DNA from: Rhizophagus irregularis
Taxonomy: Eukaryota; Glomeromycota; Glomeromycetes; Glomerales; Glomeraceae
DNA: 64,000 bases
Assembly: GCF_026210795.1 (NCBI RefSeq)
Contig: NC_089443.1
Coordinates: forward strand, 1 to 64,000
Direction: 5' to 3'
The notes under the pieces are model-generated. The model was not told where the DNA came from, did not search any database, and worked only from the letters and a program-made list of their open reading frames with translations. Positions 44,796 through 57,569 of this stretch are shown here, piece by piece (the stretch's first letter is position 1; every line of letters starts with the position of its first letter). Both the position numbers and the translations under genes were made by a program.

Positions 44796-47649
44796 TTAAA
44801 TGATGGGTGCATATATTTCAGTGCCTTGTACATCAAATGGGAAAAGGTCTAATTTTTGTTTTTTAACCGCCCTTGGGTTCACACTATAAAAATGATCCTC
44901 GCTAATATATGGCCGTTTTGCAGCAACATTATAAATAGAAGCATTACCAATTCCCATAAGAGTATTTTTTAACCTATTTATATCCCAAAAATTGGGATTG
45001 ATATCCCTAGTAAGAGAAAATGTGGCTCGTGCTGAAAAAACGGGGCCAAAGTAGCTCTTAAAATTGTCTTTTGAGACGATCAGAATTTCTGGTAGATTTT
45101 TATTCCCCTTGTATGGTTGTGTAGTAAATATGATCGTTTTGGTTTCATACCCTTCAAGGTTAGAACGTTTGATGCTCTTAACATTCTTCTTACTAACATT
45201 TTCCTCTTTTATCTCCTCTGAGCCATAATCCCATTTGTTTTGAACCATTATGATATAAAAAAATCCAGATACACCTTCCATAACATAAATCATGTCTGAA
45301 GATTCAGCAGAAGTACCATTAACAACAACACAATGCCCATTATCCCAGGGGATCTTTGAACCATCAGAATTATCCGTCACTATTAAATTTAATGGAAATT
45401 GCTCTCTCGACCTATATATACCGAGCCTTTTCAATTTCATAACAATATCCAAGTCTTCTTTCGTTCCATAAGCACCAGGATGTAGATTTCGAAGAGATAG
45501 CTCATTTTTCCCCATTTTAATGGCCAGATTGACGCGAAAGGAAATGTGATGTGCTACAAATAATTCCCATTCTTGCCAATACATATAATTATTATTTACA
45601 CTAAAGGCCTTCTTCATAAGTTCTACATCAACAATCTTTAACTTATCATTATAAATGCAAACAAAAAGAAATGGCATTTCAATAAGGAACAAATCTCGAC
45701 CGTCATATGAAGAGAGAGCAAAATGCCCGTCGGTTTGCAGATCTTTGACTGTTGTCCCTTTATTATCTTCTTTATTATCTTTTTTATTATCTAAGCGCTT
45801 ATTTTCTTCAACAGGGATCCCCTCAACGCAATGGTACAAAAGATTCATGTAAAGTTCCATTTCATCGTCAACCTTTCTATAAATGTCGTACATTTTTTCA
45901 AGATCATTCTTAACGATTGAGAAAATATTATCATAATCATACTCTAGGTCCTCAAAGAATTTTTTTCCATTACCACCTATTGTCTTAAAACATACGTCAA
46001 GGAGTTTTTCAAGTGCACGAGGCAAACCTCCAGTATCTATCAGAAGTTGTAAAAGTGGAGCACAAAGCTTCCACTTATATACGTATTTTGTTGTTGGTGG
46101 TGCTACGCCTTTTTTTTTTGTTTGCTGCGTCTTTTTTAGTTGGTGCTTCTGGTGCTTCAAAGTCTAATAATGTTGTTGGTGCTTTAAATTTTGTCGCAAA
46201 ATGGTCCATAATTCGAATCATCGATTTAATGTCCAATAATGGACAATCAACAAACTGAAATGAGATATCCGTAGCTTGTTTTTGTTGAGCAATAGCTCGT
46301 GGTGTTGTTCCTGAGAGGAATGGTTGTATAAAAGTAGGATAATCACCAGTCATGAATTTTGCAATGCCACGGATCATATTCTTAAAGAATTGTTTTGTTT
46401 TATTGTATGCATCCCATTCATCAATCATTTGAAATTCATCAATATGAAGATACAAGAATAATTTTTGATTGTTGGAGAACTTCAGAGATTCATAGTAATA
46501 ATAAATGACGGAATCAAATTTGAAAATACTTTTGCCGTATACAAGAGCTTTAACACAGAATATATCGAAAGTGATGGCATATTTTTTTTCAATGAAGAAT
46601 GCATAAGCAGCCCGCAATCCAAGGATTACCTCTGGTATAAGTTCGCTGTCATCTTCTTTAAGGTAAAGACCATTCCTAAAATTCATATAGAGATATTCAA
46701 AATGTACATCACCCCATTGTTTTGGAGGATTCCAATTTTTTTTGATGTAATCAAAAAGCTCTATTCCAAATCGAGTTTTTCCTATTCAAGGAATTTCAGA
46801 TACAGATGGCAATCTATATAAATCATTTAAAAAAGACATAAGAAACTAAGAAACTTACCTATCCCGGGGGCTCCTGCGCTGACGATACACCAATAATTCG
46901 AATTGCCTATCTTTCTCTCAATATTAGCTACTGCGGTTGCTTCAATTTTATTCGTTGCCTCGCTAAAGTCACGTTGTTGCAGTGGCATGTCATTTGATTC
47001 GTAAGATGATTTAGGCTTACGCTCTTTCAAATCCTTCGTAATTTCTTTAATAATTTCTCCAACTAAGGAGAGGCGGTAAATTTACATTAAAATCGGTATT
47101 AGAATAGTTCAAGCAATAAAGATTGTGCGCGCTTACTGGTTTTCCCGGGTTCTAATTGTTTGAAAAAAAAAATCATGATTGGGGAATGTGAGACCAAACT
47201 CGATATTTTGTTACTGCAATTTCCTTGTTCGAGAGGTAAAAAATTGGGAGACACTTACCAGTGGTGGTGGTCAGACGTTGCACGATGATGTTAATGGCAG
47301 ACTTGCTTTTCTTATCTTTAAAACTATCCTCGTTGAAATATTCATTAAGAGAAAGTAGAGGTTGCATCAATTTTCCTCCAAGTTTTTCTTTAATGTCATT
47401 TTCGGTAGAAAATGTTTCAAGCAACTCGATGTTCTTGATGACACTATCCCGGTCAACCTTCCAAAGATTCAGATTGTCAGGAGAATAACTAAATCCTTTT
47501 TTAGACAAGATAAGAGACTTGACATCTGAAACTGTAATGTCTTCATATTTGGTCGTGCAATTGTCAACGATAATTGTATCACTAATTTTAACTTGAATAG
47601 CTCGGGCAGGAGCATCTCCGAGAAATAGACAATTTAAGGGGAATATCAT
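44796..47649 (-). CDS. Crinkler (CRN)-like effector: ubiquitin-like head, P-loop NTPase, nuclease-like C-terminus; one frameshift
   Basis: Exons 47649-47259, 47062-46859 and 46781-44796 join in frame at GT-AG borders. Exon 1 is the fungal Crinkler N-terminal ubiquitin-like domain (FLGDAPARAIQVKI, DNLNLWKVD, LNEYF). The Walker A motif GAPGIGKT spans the exon 2/3 junction (about residue 195); Walker B LFLYLHIDEF is near residue 310, and LCAPLLQLLIDTGGLPRALE follows near 430. The last third has a D...QNKWDY pattern (about residue 700), like the PD-(D/E)XK-type nuclease of CRN effectors. A run of ten A (46110-46119, as T on plus) separates two frames, so the protein is interrupted at about residue 420 unless this is a sequence error. 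Crinklers act in nuclei; in mycorrhizal fungi they are candidate symbiosis or conflict effectors. Confidence 0.85.
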
Positions 47650-49490
47650 TTTGAAAATATTTTTCTGTAAAATTATAAATGATATTTTTTTTTTAAAAGA
47701 AGTTTAGAGAAATTTGAGAAAAAAAAGAAAAAAAAAAAGGTATATATAACTTCTGAATACATCGTGATTAATTATTATAAAATGATCTTTATAAACTCTT
47801 AATTGGTGATACGAAATATGATATAATGACATATAATCGATATAAGCAAAAAAAAAGTTTATAAAATTAACTTGTCGGCAAGCGAAAAAGAGTGATTCAT
47901 TACGATTTTATCGTTACTCAGATTGCATTCACGAGGTATTTATTAATTCTTCGGTTGTACAACAACAATTAGTAGCCAATAAAATGAATTTTAAATTATG
48001 TCATAAATTAAATCTGGTGTAATTAAGGCGTTTTCTCTGTACAACTTTTTTTTTCTTATTCCGACCCCAAGCCGTCGTGCTATTTTCTCCGAGCATGAAC
48101 CTATCGCAGTTTAAGAAGTGTTGACGAAAAAATTATTAAAGTCCGGACGAGACACTTCACAATTAAGGTATGAATGAAATATATTTTTTCGGCTGTGACT
48201 GTGCATTTGCAAGGGAGTGATTCATAGCTTGTAAAGCTAATCTCTTTTTTATTCAGAAATTTTGAGGACCTTATTAGGCGGGGAACATACTTTCGGTGAA
48301 TTTTAAAAAAAATTACATTTTGCAAATCTATATAAAATTACTATAATATATAAACCTTTGTGGGCCTTGTAAATTTATGTAAATCTGATATTATATATAG
48401 ATAAATATCTATAAAAAAAAGAATTTCAAAAAAATATATTAATTTACAATTAATTTATATAAAGTTTATATTTTAAAAAGTTTTTTAATTTGTTTATAAT
48501 GATAAAAATAGGGAATTTTTAGTATTAAAACTTAATATAATTATAAAAAAATCCTAAAAAAAAAAAATCTACTATATAATTACTTTTTCTATATAAATTT
48601 AATATAACCATGCATTTCATGTATTTTTTAGAATTTTATTATGAAAATGTTATTTATAATTTGAAAGGAATTGATGGTTTAGAAATATTTACTATTTCTC
48701 CTTATTTTTGAAAGATTTGTTAACTTTGAAACTTGTAAAGTTATTAAAAATTTTTTGATAATTTATACCATTAAATAAATTATATATTACATATAGGATT
48801 TTAAATGCAAATTAAAACTTCTAAATTTAGAAAATTTTTTACATAAAGATAAAATTTTATATCCTAGAATACTCTATTGATGTATATAACTTACAGTATA
48901 TATATATATTTATTAATAGAGATAATATACAAAACATTCATTTAAATTTACAATGAACAAATTAAGAATAATAACAAAGAATTCATTTTATTGTTAAAAG
49001 CGTTGTACATGTGTAATAAAATTAAGACTTCCCGCTCAGTGGATAAACAAAATTTGGACAATATGATGTCAAATTTCTTTATGTTTCATATCTAGATTTA
49101 ATATATTATTATTATTATTATAAAAAAAAAACTAAAATTAGTAATGCATAATTTTTGAAATAACGGTCTTTTCTCATGCATTTTTTTAGATTTACATACC
49201 CTAAACATTCTATAATGGCCTGTAATTTTGGACTAATAGGATTCATAATACCAGTTTGCCTTACTAAATCGGACAAAGTTTTACCAAAAACTTGAATCGT
49301 AGTCATTAAAAAATCAGGAGAATTTATGTAAGATTGACCAAAATGAGAAATACTCTGACCATTTTAAAAAGAAATGAGAGTAATTTCCAAAATAGCTCTT
49401 TCTGTATAACAAGATTTTGGATAAGAAGCAATTTTTCAAGACACAACGTGTATGATAGAAGAAAAAGTCACTTAAGCATTATTAAAAAAA
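47650..49490. other. Upstream region of the CRN-like gene; no gene
   Basis: The first 200 bases are purine-rich poly-A tracts with TATATATAAC near 47740, a possible core promoter for the minus-strand gene. Further on is AT-rich sequence; frames at 48101 and 49118 on minus have no recognisable domain. Confidence 0.45.
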
Positions 49491-49499
49491 AATACAGGT

Positions 49500-50460
49500 T
49501 TTAATTGTATAACATCAATAATAAATGACAGATTTATTAAGCACTTGAAACTGACAAATAATCTACTACCAACTTTAGAGATTATGAAAGAAAGGAGATA
49601 TGATTTATATGGAGATGTAAAGTGCAGAATGTGTCTTGAAAAAAATGAAGATGATGATCATATAATCTATTGTCAGCAACTTAGAGACAAATGGTTAATG
49701 GTGGCTAATAACACTAGGCATAAATGTGACCAAATGCTTAAAGACTTGCTTTTACAAGAAAAATATCTCCAATTAAATTAAAAGGATACACTACAATTAC
49801 TTTTGTGGAATAAAAAGTTTTTTGCTCATATAACAGATTCTAATTAAGAGTTATCTATTCCCTTCATACATCTAATATTAAAGAATTTTTTTTTAAAAGA
49901 AAAATATAGAGAAATCAAGCTTATTGTTAAGTCAGAAAAAGCTACACTAACAATTACTACTCTTCTTTTAAAAATATTTGTTAATGAATTTTTATAGAAT
50001 TATTTGGCAATCACGCTGTAACTTAATAATAGAATGGAAACGTACAAAAGGAATCAAGAAGCAAGACTTAAAGAAAAAGATATTAGCACATCAACGTATT
50101 ACATATGAACGAATTCCAACTCAACAAATAGAAGGAACTAGCAAAAAATTTTGATTTCTCTAATTTATGATACATATAACATAAAGGGAAGGAAAATTCT
50201 TAAACATAGTGAACAATGGTCAATTGCTCTTGAAAAAACTAGATAATATATAAACCAATTTATCAGAGAAGGAAATAGGGTGATTTGGAAGGTATATAAT
50301 AATATCAAGATGTATAAATACAAATATAATTTTTCATTTATTTTAGAAGGTAGTGAAAGTACATACTGAAGCCATATGATAATAATGATCCTATATAATC
50401 TGATAGCTACTATAGGAGGATATAGGTAAATTTTATATTGGTGATGGTAAGGCATAGGAG
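49500..50460 (+). pseudogene. LINE 3' remnant (C-terminal zinc finger)
   Basis: MKLTNNLLPTLEIMKERRYD is followed by the finger CRMCLEKNEDDDHIIYC (C-x2-C-x8-H-x3-C) typical of the C-terminus of RNase H-containing LINEs. Further on, FYRIIWQSRCNLIIEWKRTK near 49990 corresponds to the tail after the finger of the LINE at 40.98 kb. RT and RNase H are absent and stops are frequent. A truncated, old copy. Confidence 0.7.
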
Positions 50461-52394
50461 CAATCTATAGAATGGAAAACTGGTTCAGAGTTTTAATAGA
50501 TTAGTTATACATTTAGCAGACACTTCTGTACTTTCATATAACTAATAAACTCATGAATTGCACTACCTTGCAAAAAAAAAAAATCAATAAATATACAGTT
50601 AATTTCTTTTATAGGTATATCCAGATATAATTATATTCTTTTTTATAAACTTTTATATTAGCCTTAAGGCACTAATAAATTCCTCTTTTAAATCATATTA
50701 TATATCATATATGTTATCTAAATTATTTTAAGCTACTGTAATTATAAAATCCCAAATTCAATTATAGCATAGTATTTTACATAGTAAATTACATATAAAT
50801 TAAATGAATTATGGCATTCCAAATTATAATTACAGCATTTCAAAATAATTTGGACAGCATATATAAGTCATATTATATAGTATTTTTATAATCACACCAT
50901 ATTTTTTTAGTCTCAAGAGGTGTCATATAGAGGGAATTGACTGTATATATATAAATAAAAAATAATAGAATTTAAGATATAATATAGAAAATTGCCAACA
51001 GTATTTGAAAAAAAAAATTAGTTATTAACTAATTATTTCAATATTTACTTATATGGTTTATTTATTTAATATTTTTTTTATTTCAATTATTTTAAACCAA
51101 ATAATTTTAGTATATCCCTGTATATATCATATTTATATATTTTTTTTTTATATAATTCTAAATCTTATAATTAAATATATATATATTATATATGAAATTC
51201 TAAATTATTTTTAGTTTCAAATTGTTGTAAAATAATTTACAAAATAAATATTTAATTATCTAATGATAAACAATCTAAATTTGAATCATAACCAATAATA
51301 TTTTACATATTAATTTCTAATATTGTTGGACAATAATATTATATACCACATGACTAAGACGTATAACCTTAGATTTAATACGAAATTATTCTCTCGATAA
51401 GATTTGCCTTAAATTTAAATTTATAAAATATATGCAATCCTATATGAGAATTACATAACTTTACATTAGACCTGTACCTAATTATACCCCAGTTTTAAAT
51501 TGTTATAAAATTAGTATTAAAAAAAAAAATCGATTTATTTACAATAATAAATATCAGATTTAATTTGTTCAATTGCAATTATGAAACGTAATTTAGTCAT
51601 GATTGGATGGCAGATTATTAATATACTAATATTAGTTCCAAAATCAATATTATAACTTTTGCCCAGATTTTTTAAAATAAATTGACATCCTTATATGTAA
51701 TAAAGTTTTAATTTTTGAAAATAGTATATCTCGTTTAACTTAATTTAGTTCCAAGTTTTGCTTACAATACCTTCAGTGTTTTAGTCACCAAACTAAATTT
51801 ATGATTTTTACCTAAAAAAAAGGTCGACTAATCTGCCGTAACACATTAAAAATTCTATCAAAATGATGAAACTATGGTGAAACGGTATTATGAAATATTA
51901 TGAAACCTATTGGCTTGGCTTATACCATGTAAATTAAAATTTTTTTTTTCAATTATTTTACTTCTTTTTTTTCGTCTGATATCTAGATTTTTCTGCGCCA
52001 CAGAGATTTTACAATGTTTTTTTGTTTATAAGTTGGCTGAGTTATGGCGTAAGCACTGTTTAGTTTACTGTAGTCGGCATCACGGCATCATGCGTTTTAT
52101 ACGTTTAGATTATATCATGATGATAGTCATTATTAATTGCAATCTCCTCAATAAATAACACCAACAACCAGGTAATAGGAGATTTTTTTTATTTATAAAA
52201 ATGCAAAAAAAATTTTTTTTATTTATTTTAAACTTTGCTTTTTTTTTTACTCTCTCCTTTCTTTTGAATAACTTTAAATTCTCATAAAAGAAAGGGGTAA
52301 AATAACATTTTTTCTCCTTTTTTTACATTTTTTTTTTTGAGAAAAAAAAATTCAACGTAATAAAGAGAAAAAAGAATTTTTTTTTTTACACAAT
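50461..52394. other. AT-rich intergenic region
   Basis: No gene. From about 51870 to 52394 it is probably the 5' flank or untranslated leader of the BTB gene: T-rich tracts, then A-rich sequence directly before the start codon. An 82-codon frame at 51910-52158 has no domain. Confidence 0.5.
50708..50863. mobile_element. TACATGC MITE, copy C (degraded)
   Basis: Similar to copies A and B: ATCCCAAATTCAATTATAGC, TTTACATAGTAAATTA and AATGAATTATGGCATTCCAAA are in the same order as in copy A. The ends have decayed (TATATGTTATC and GGACAGCATATA). It lies just beyond the LINE remnant. Confidence 0.75.
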
Positions 52395-53507
52395 ATGACA
52401 GAATTATCAACAAATGTATTTTATCGTATAATAATTGGAGGAAAAACATTCATTTTATCACGATCAAGTATTTTATATGATTCACCAAATTTATTTACAG
52501 AATATTTTATTAAAAAACCATTAACAGATGTTTGGCAAGATGAAATTAAGATATTACGAGAACAACAAAATAGTCAATGTTTATTAAATGGACATACATC
52601 GGCTTTTACTATAGGATTTACGACAACTTTACCGCCACCACCGACATCGACAAAAGAAATTTCATTTGATCGGGATCCTTACATTTTTGAAGTTATAGCA
52701 AGATATCTTCGTGGATATACAATGTCATTCCCACTTCCTTCATCAGTTAATTTACCAACTGGAATGAATATTGAAAGTTTTCATCAACATCTTTTAGAAG
52801 ACGCAATTTTTTTTAAATTATCTCGTCTTCAAAGACTTTTCACGAATCAACAGACAATTCCATCACCTATTTCAAATTCAAATTTAACCATTACCAATTC
52901 TTTATCTAATTCACCTTATTACGATCCATTTATGAATGATACCAAATTAGATCTTATTTTATCAAATACTCCAATAGATCATTTGGTAATGTTGGATCGT
53001 AAATTAAGGTATAAGATAAAATCAGCTGAATACAATGTTCATCCTTTGGTACAATTTTGTACAGAGAATGTTATATGGGATATTTCATCAAATAGTTGGA
53101 ATTTTAAATTTTTACAATCAAAAGATTTGGCAAAAATGACATCATTCTGTAAAGTTTTCATTAATTCAAAATTTTATAAAAATGTTTTACCAAATCAATT
53201 TGGTGAAGTATTTTTTAATGGATTAATGGTTACCTGTGTATTTAAAATAGATGGAGTAGAATGTAATGGTTTAGAAGTTTATAATAAATTCTTGAATAAA
53301 TCGAGACAAATTTATAAATCTTCAACAAATATCTCAAATGGAACGAATATGAATATGAATATCCCTACTTCAACTAGTTCAACAACTCCATTAACAAATG
53401 GTAATATAATTAACAATGCAATGAATATTTCTAATAACGCTACTGAATTTCAACAACAATATTGGAGTATTGGAGTAGGAGGAAGTAGGGGAAATAACAA
53501 TAATCCC

Positions 53508-53549
<42 letters not shown>

Positions 53550-53816
53550 CATCATTCTATAAATGATATGGATATTGGTAACAATAATAATAATTCTGAA
53601 CAACCTGATGAAATTGTTAATAACGGAAAATGTTTTAGAATTTTATTGAAAAAATTCAATTTTTATGTACAACTTGGTTTTAATGAATTTAATAGGATCG
53701 TACCAATGTTAGTTATTGTTCCTTGTTGGGGTGAAGGTATTACTGAATATGAATGGTTATCTTCTGGTAACGAAAGAGCATTAATTAATCCTAATAACAT
53801 TATTAGAGAAGAATAA
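52395..53816 (+). CDS. BTB/POZ (T1/KCTD-type) domain protein, single exon
   Basis: 473 residues. The first about 150 form a BTB fold of the T1-like type: FYRIIIGGKTFILSRSSIL, FTEYF, then SFDRDPYIFEVIARYLRGY and EDAIFFKLSRLQRLF. Such domains oligomerise and often recruit CUL3 ubiquitin ligases. The middle and C-terminal parts (VHPLVQFCTENVIWDISS, CFRILLKKFNFYVQLGFNEF, MLVIVPCWGEGITEYEWL) are conserved-looking but not recognised. A run of Asn codons (about residues 371-386; AAT repeat at 53506-53550) is inserted in a Ser/Thr/Asn-rich loop. The start is the first ATG after an A-rich leader. No intron is needed. Confidence 0.85.
53506..53550 (+). repeat. AAT microsatellite coding polyasparagine
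   Basis: Near-perfect AAT triplets in frame within the BTB gene, giving a homopolymeric Asn tract likely to vary in length between strains. Confidence 0.95.
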
Positions 53817-54119
53817 ATTTGAATTTCTTGTAAGTAAAAAATATTTGAATATATTTTATTAAAAACATAATTATCTTTGTTATGCAGCTATCATTTTTTT
53901 TTCTTTAAAAGAAGGCAAAAAAAAAAAAAAAAAAAAAAATGTAAAATAATTTAGCAAAAAAAAAAAAAAAGATTGCGTTGGAAATTTTTTATGTATATTG
54001 ATATAATTAGTATAATAAAATTTTTTTAATAATATTTTATAAATAAAAAAAAATCTCAATTACTTTATTTAATTTACTTGTATCTATCTTGTTATTCTCC
54101 TTTGAATAATTGTAACAAT

Positions 54120-54240
54120 TTAAGGGCGGGAGAGCGACACAAATAATAAGGATCGCGGGGGCGCAGCGATTCTTTAGAAGAATCGAGGGATGATGATCAG
54201 TTCCAATTTGCACAGTATGGAGAGCTAGGGTCAAAGTTTA
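54120..54240. ncRNA. Possible structured RNA or GC-rich island
   Basis: An isolated GC-rich stretch (AAGGGCGGGAGAGCGACAC, GATCGCGGGGGCGCAGCGA) in very AT-rich DNA, with a hairpin GATTCTTTAGAAGAATC near 54169. No match to common snRNA, tRNA or 5S motifs was recognised. A 65-codon minus-strand frame (54037-54234) crosses it with no recognisable features. Type is a guess. Confidence 0.2.
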
Positions 54241-54939
54241 GATGTTCATACCAACTATACTAATTTCTAATTAAAGCAAGGTTACTTTATTATTTTAAAA
54301 ATGTATAATTTAAACATACTTCCCTACCTAAACAAAATTTTCCCGAAAAGCCAAAAAAGTTAAATATGGAGAATCCCAACGTGTTTAGTTAATCCTTATA
54401 CTATGATATATAATTAAATTACTTTATAAATATCCTTTTTTAAGTTTTTTTTTTTAAATCATATGATACTATTTTGTTTTTGCAAAAAGAAATAAAATTT
54501 TCAATTCCCATTTTTGACTTTATATGGATTTAAATTATTGTAGATAACTATAAGTCATTCCGCCATTCTATCATTCCAGGAATGTTGATCACGTGTCTTT
54601 TTATAATAATAATATATATAGTATTATTTATACATACAATTTCTTGGGTACGGTTTTTTTTATTGTAGAATTTTTTAGAATTTTTAATATTATTAATAAT
54701 AAATATATAATAATATACAGTAAATGATATACGTAAAAATAGTTTAAACCCACTGATGTAAATATTTGTGGGCCAATCAGGGGATGATTCGTGAGTTGAT
54801 CATTTGGGAAAATTGAATGAATATACATAACAAAAAGTACATGACGTACAGTTGTAATTTATTTTTAGAAAAAAAAAATACCATATCTTTATTAAACCTT
54901 AAAATAAGAGAGAAAAGAAAAAAAAGAAGAAAGGAAGAA

Positions 54940-55220
54940 ATTGCTTTATAAAAAAAAGGAATTGAGTTATAAAAAAAGGAATTTGGAATTTTAAAAAAAA
55001 GGAGTTTGGACTATAAAAAAAAAGGAATTTGAGCTATAAAAAAAAAGAAATTGGTTTATAAAAAAAAAAAGAAAGAAATTCGGGCTATAAAAAAAAGAAA
55101 TTGGGTTATAAAAAAAAAAGAAATTGTATAAAAAAAAAGAAATTGATTTATAAAAAAAAATTTATAAAAAAAAAATGAAAGGAATTGGTTTATAAAGAAA
55201 TTGGTTTATAAAAGGAATCT
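54940..55220. repeat. A-rich minisatellite (~20-25-bp unit)
   Basis: About eleven degenerate copies of (G)GAATTTGG(A/G)CTATAAAAAAAA-like units, forming a TATAAAAA ladder between the two convergent genes. Confidence 0.85.
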
Positions 55221-55909
55221 ATATTGTTAATTTATAATAAAAAACAATAATTTTATACAATAAAATAAAAAGAGTATACGGATTACGAATTTTTTAGCCA
55301 TCATCGAAATTATTTTTATGGCATGTTATCGGCATATAATAAATGTAAATATACTGTAAAGTAAATATTCTTATATAAAATCGAAATCGAATTTTCTAAA
55401 GGATGTTATTTTCTATGACTATTTTTTTTTTTTTTTTTTGCCACCTACAAAAAAGGAACAATAGTTTTTTTTTATATTTATATATAAAAAAATCTCTTCT
55501 CAAAAACTATAGTATAATGTTCTTCTGAATTTATACATGTTCTTTAATTCTTTTTTCCAAAATTACAATATTTGCAAAAAGTAAATAAACAATGCTCTGA
55601 GAAAAAAATAATAATATAAAAAAAAAATTATATACGCTAATAGATTATAAACAAAAAATATATGTTTGAAACCGGCAGTATATAACGGAAAATTAATGTT
55701 TAGGGGATGTGAGTTCAAATTTCCTATATTAAGGAGCGATTAAGTATTAAGGGCCTCACATCCTTATATACTATATAAATTAAGTAATAAATGAATGATA
55801 GTTATTGTTTGTTAACAATTTCTTATTTTTTTTTTGTGCTCAACACGAAAAAAAAATTGTTATTGTGTGTGTTAATATTATAATAATAATTAAAAATAAA
55901 ATTTTTTAA

Positions 55910-57569
55910 TTAAATTTCCGGGTGGAAAAATTCGGCTAAATCTATGGGTCTATCTTTGAGATAATGAGTTAGAACGTCACTATAAGGGTGACAAAGAAAA
56001 TCTTCAACCCATGCATCAACATATAATGAATCTAAAGTGGCTTTCGTATTTTGAAGGAATTGATCCATTGATTTAGCACAAATGAAAATCCATATATTAA
56101 GATGTTTTAAAGTGGAGGGCATATGATGTCCTAATTCAGGCCAAATCTTTTCCATTCCACATTCGGGACTACCCAAAGAAAATAAACTTAGATTTTCAAT
56201 TTTACATTCTGGTGTGGTAAGAATTTCTTCAAGGAATGAAACTTCATCAGCACTAAGTGCTATACCAAATGTTTTTAATTTTGGTTTCCATTGAGCAATA
56301 CTTTGTATGATTGAAGTTGATAAAGTATCATGTTCTTCATCTTCCCAAGGTTGATATAAAACTTCTTCCAAATCTAAAGGATTTTTTGAAATAACAACAT
56401 CCAAAAGGGTTCCCCAAAGAATAGAAGATTCTACAACACGAATCTTACGGAGATTTGGAAATTCGGCAGCTTGAATTGGTGCAATACTACATCCAGGACC
56501 ATTTGTACAACGACGTATTTCCAATTCTTCAAGGTTAGAACAAATTGTCAAGGCTGAAATAGAACAATCACTAGGGAAAGGAATACCATGAAGTTTAAGA
56601 GAAACGAGCGTATCAGATTGACTTGCAAGTGGTGTTAAAACATTTGATGTAAATCCATTAACAGAATCATAACATGTTAACGAAAATTGACGTAATTTAA
56701 GTTGAGAAAATATCAACGACGATAAAAATTGTTGATCGTTAAAATTTTTTAAACCAGAATCTGATGATTTAACCACTGATAAATTTTCAATATTTACAGC
56801 TTGTTTATGTAAAGCGTCAAAAAGGAAGGTATCGGTAGTATAACGAATAGATAAATCTCTAATATTGCGAACATGTAAATCAGATCCATAAGATTTATCC
56901 ATTAAAGAAGTTTTTTGTCTACTTGGACGATCCAAACTTAAAGAGTAAATATTTGAACGATCATCAAAGAATATTCGACAAAGGGCATGATATACACTAA
57001 GTGCCATCTCATTAATCTCATTACATCTAAAAAAAAAAAATTTTTTGAGAAAAAAAAAAGTTAGAAAAAATAAGAAAATAAACTTAAATAAACTTATTTA
57101 AAGTCATTTTTTTTTTTTAAGATGATATTTACCTATAATTTGCCAAACTACGTCGTTTTACAGAGGTTTGTAATGTCCATTGATGAACAGCAGAATAAAG
57201 ACTTTCTAAACTAACATGTGGAAGAAAAGAAGCGTAGTTAAAAGTTGGAGGTCTTTTAAATACAGTAGGAATTCTTATTCCAGCTTGAATAAGTTCGGCT
57301 CTCTCATCATCACTTAGACATGCGATAAAATTGTTTATAAGGGAAGCAGGGGGAGGAGTTGACTGTCGAAAAGGCTTAGACCATAAATAAGGCATAGCAG
57401 TTTCGCACCAAAGTCTATTAACAAGAATACATGAATGAAGTGATTTTGTATCATCTTTAAGAAGAGTAAAAATTTCATATAGACAATCAGCAGGAAGACG
57501 AGGAGAGTGACTTTTGTTCTTTCTTCCAAAGAAACGGAACAAAGATTTCCTGCGTTGTAAATCACTCAT
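55910..57569 (-). CDS. F-box/leucine-rich-repeat protein, two exons
   Basis: Exon 1 (57569-57133) and exon 2 (57026-55910) join in frame across a 106-bp GT-AG intron, giving 517 residues. A basic N-terminus precedes an F-box at about residues 24-65 (LPADCLYEIFTLLKDDTKSL, then LVNRLWCETAMPYLW), in the form typical of the large F-box families of Glomeromycotina. The rest contains irregular leucine-rich repeats (LVSLKLHGIPF, NLEELEIRRC, NLRKIRVVESS, TLKHLNIWIF). F-box proteins link substrates to SCF ubiquitin ligases through Skp1; the repeats would bind the target. No lesions were seen. Confidence 0.9.

Larger units (their letters stand above)
53817..55909. other. Intergenic between two convergent genes
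   Basis: The BTB gene reads in from the left and the F-box gene from the right. Contents: long A-runs near 53920 and 53955; a GC-rich segment at 54120-54240 with a perfect GATTCTT-TA-GAAGAATC-type hairpin; a CACGTG site near 54592; an A-rich minisatellite at 54940-55220. No coding region is supported. Confidence 0.55.

Noticed and set aside
53391-53603. Minus-strand polyisoleucine frame
   Set aside because: Antisense translation of the AAT repeat inside the BTB gene.
54037-54234. 65-codon minus-strand frame over the GC island
   Set aside because: No family features and a low-complexity C-terminus; composition alone could produce it.
55670-55760. tRNA-like GAGTTCAAATTTCC motif
   Set aside because: Poor B-box match and no cloverleaf around it.
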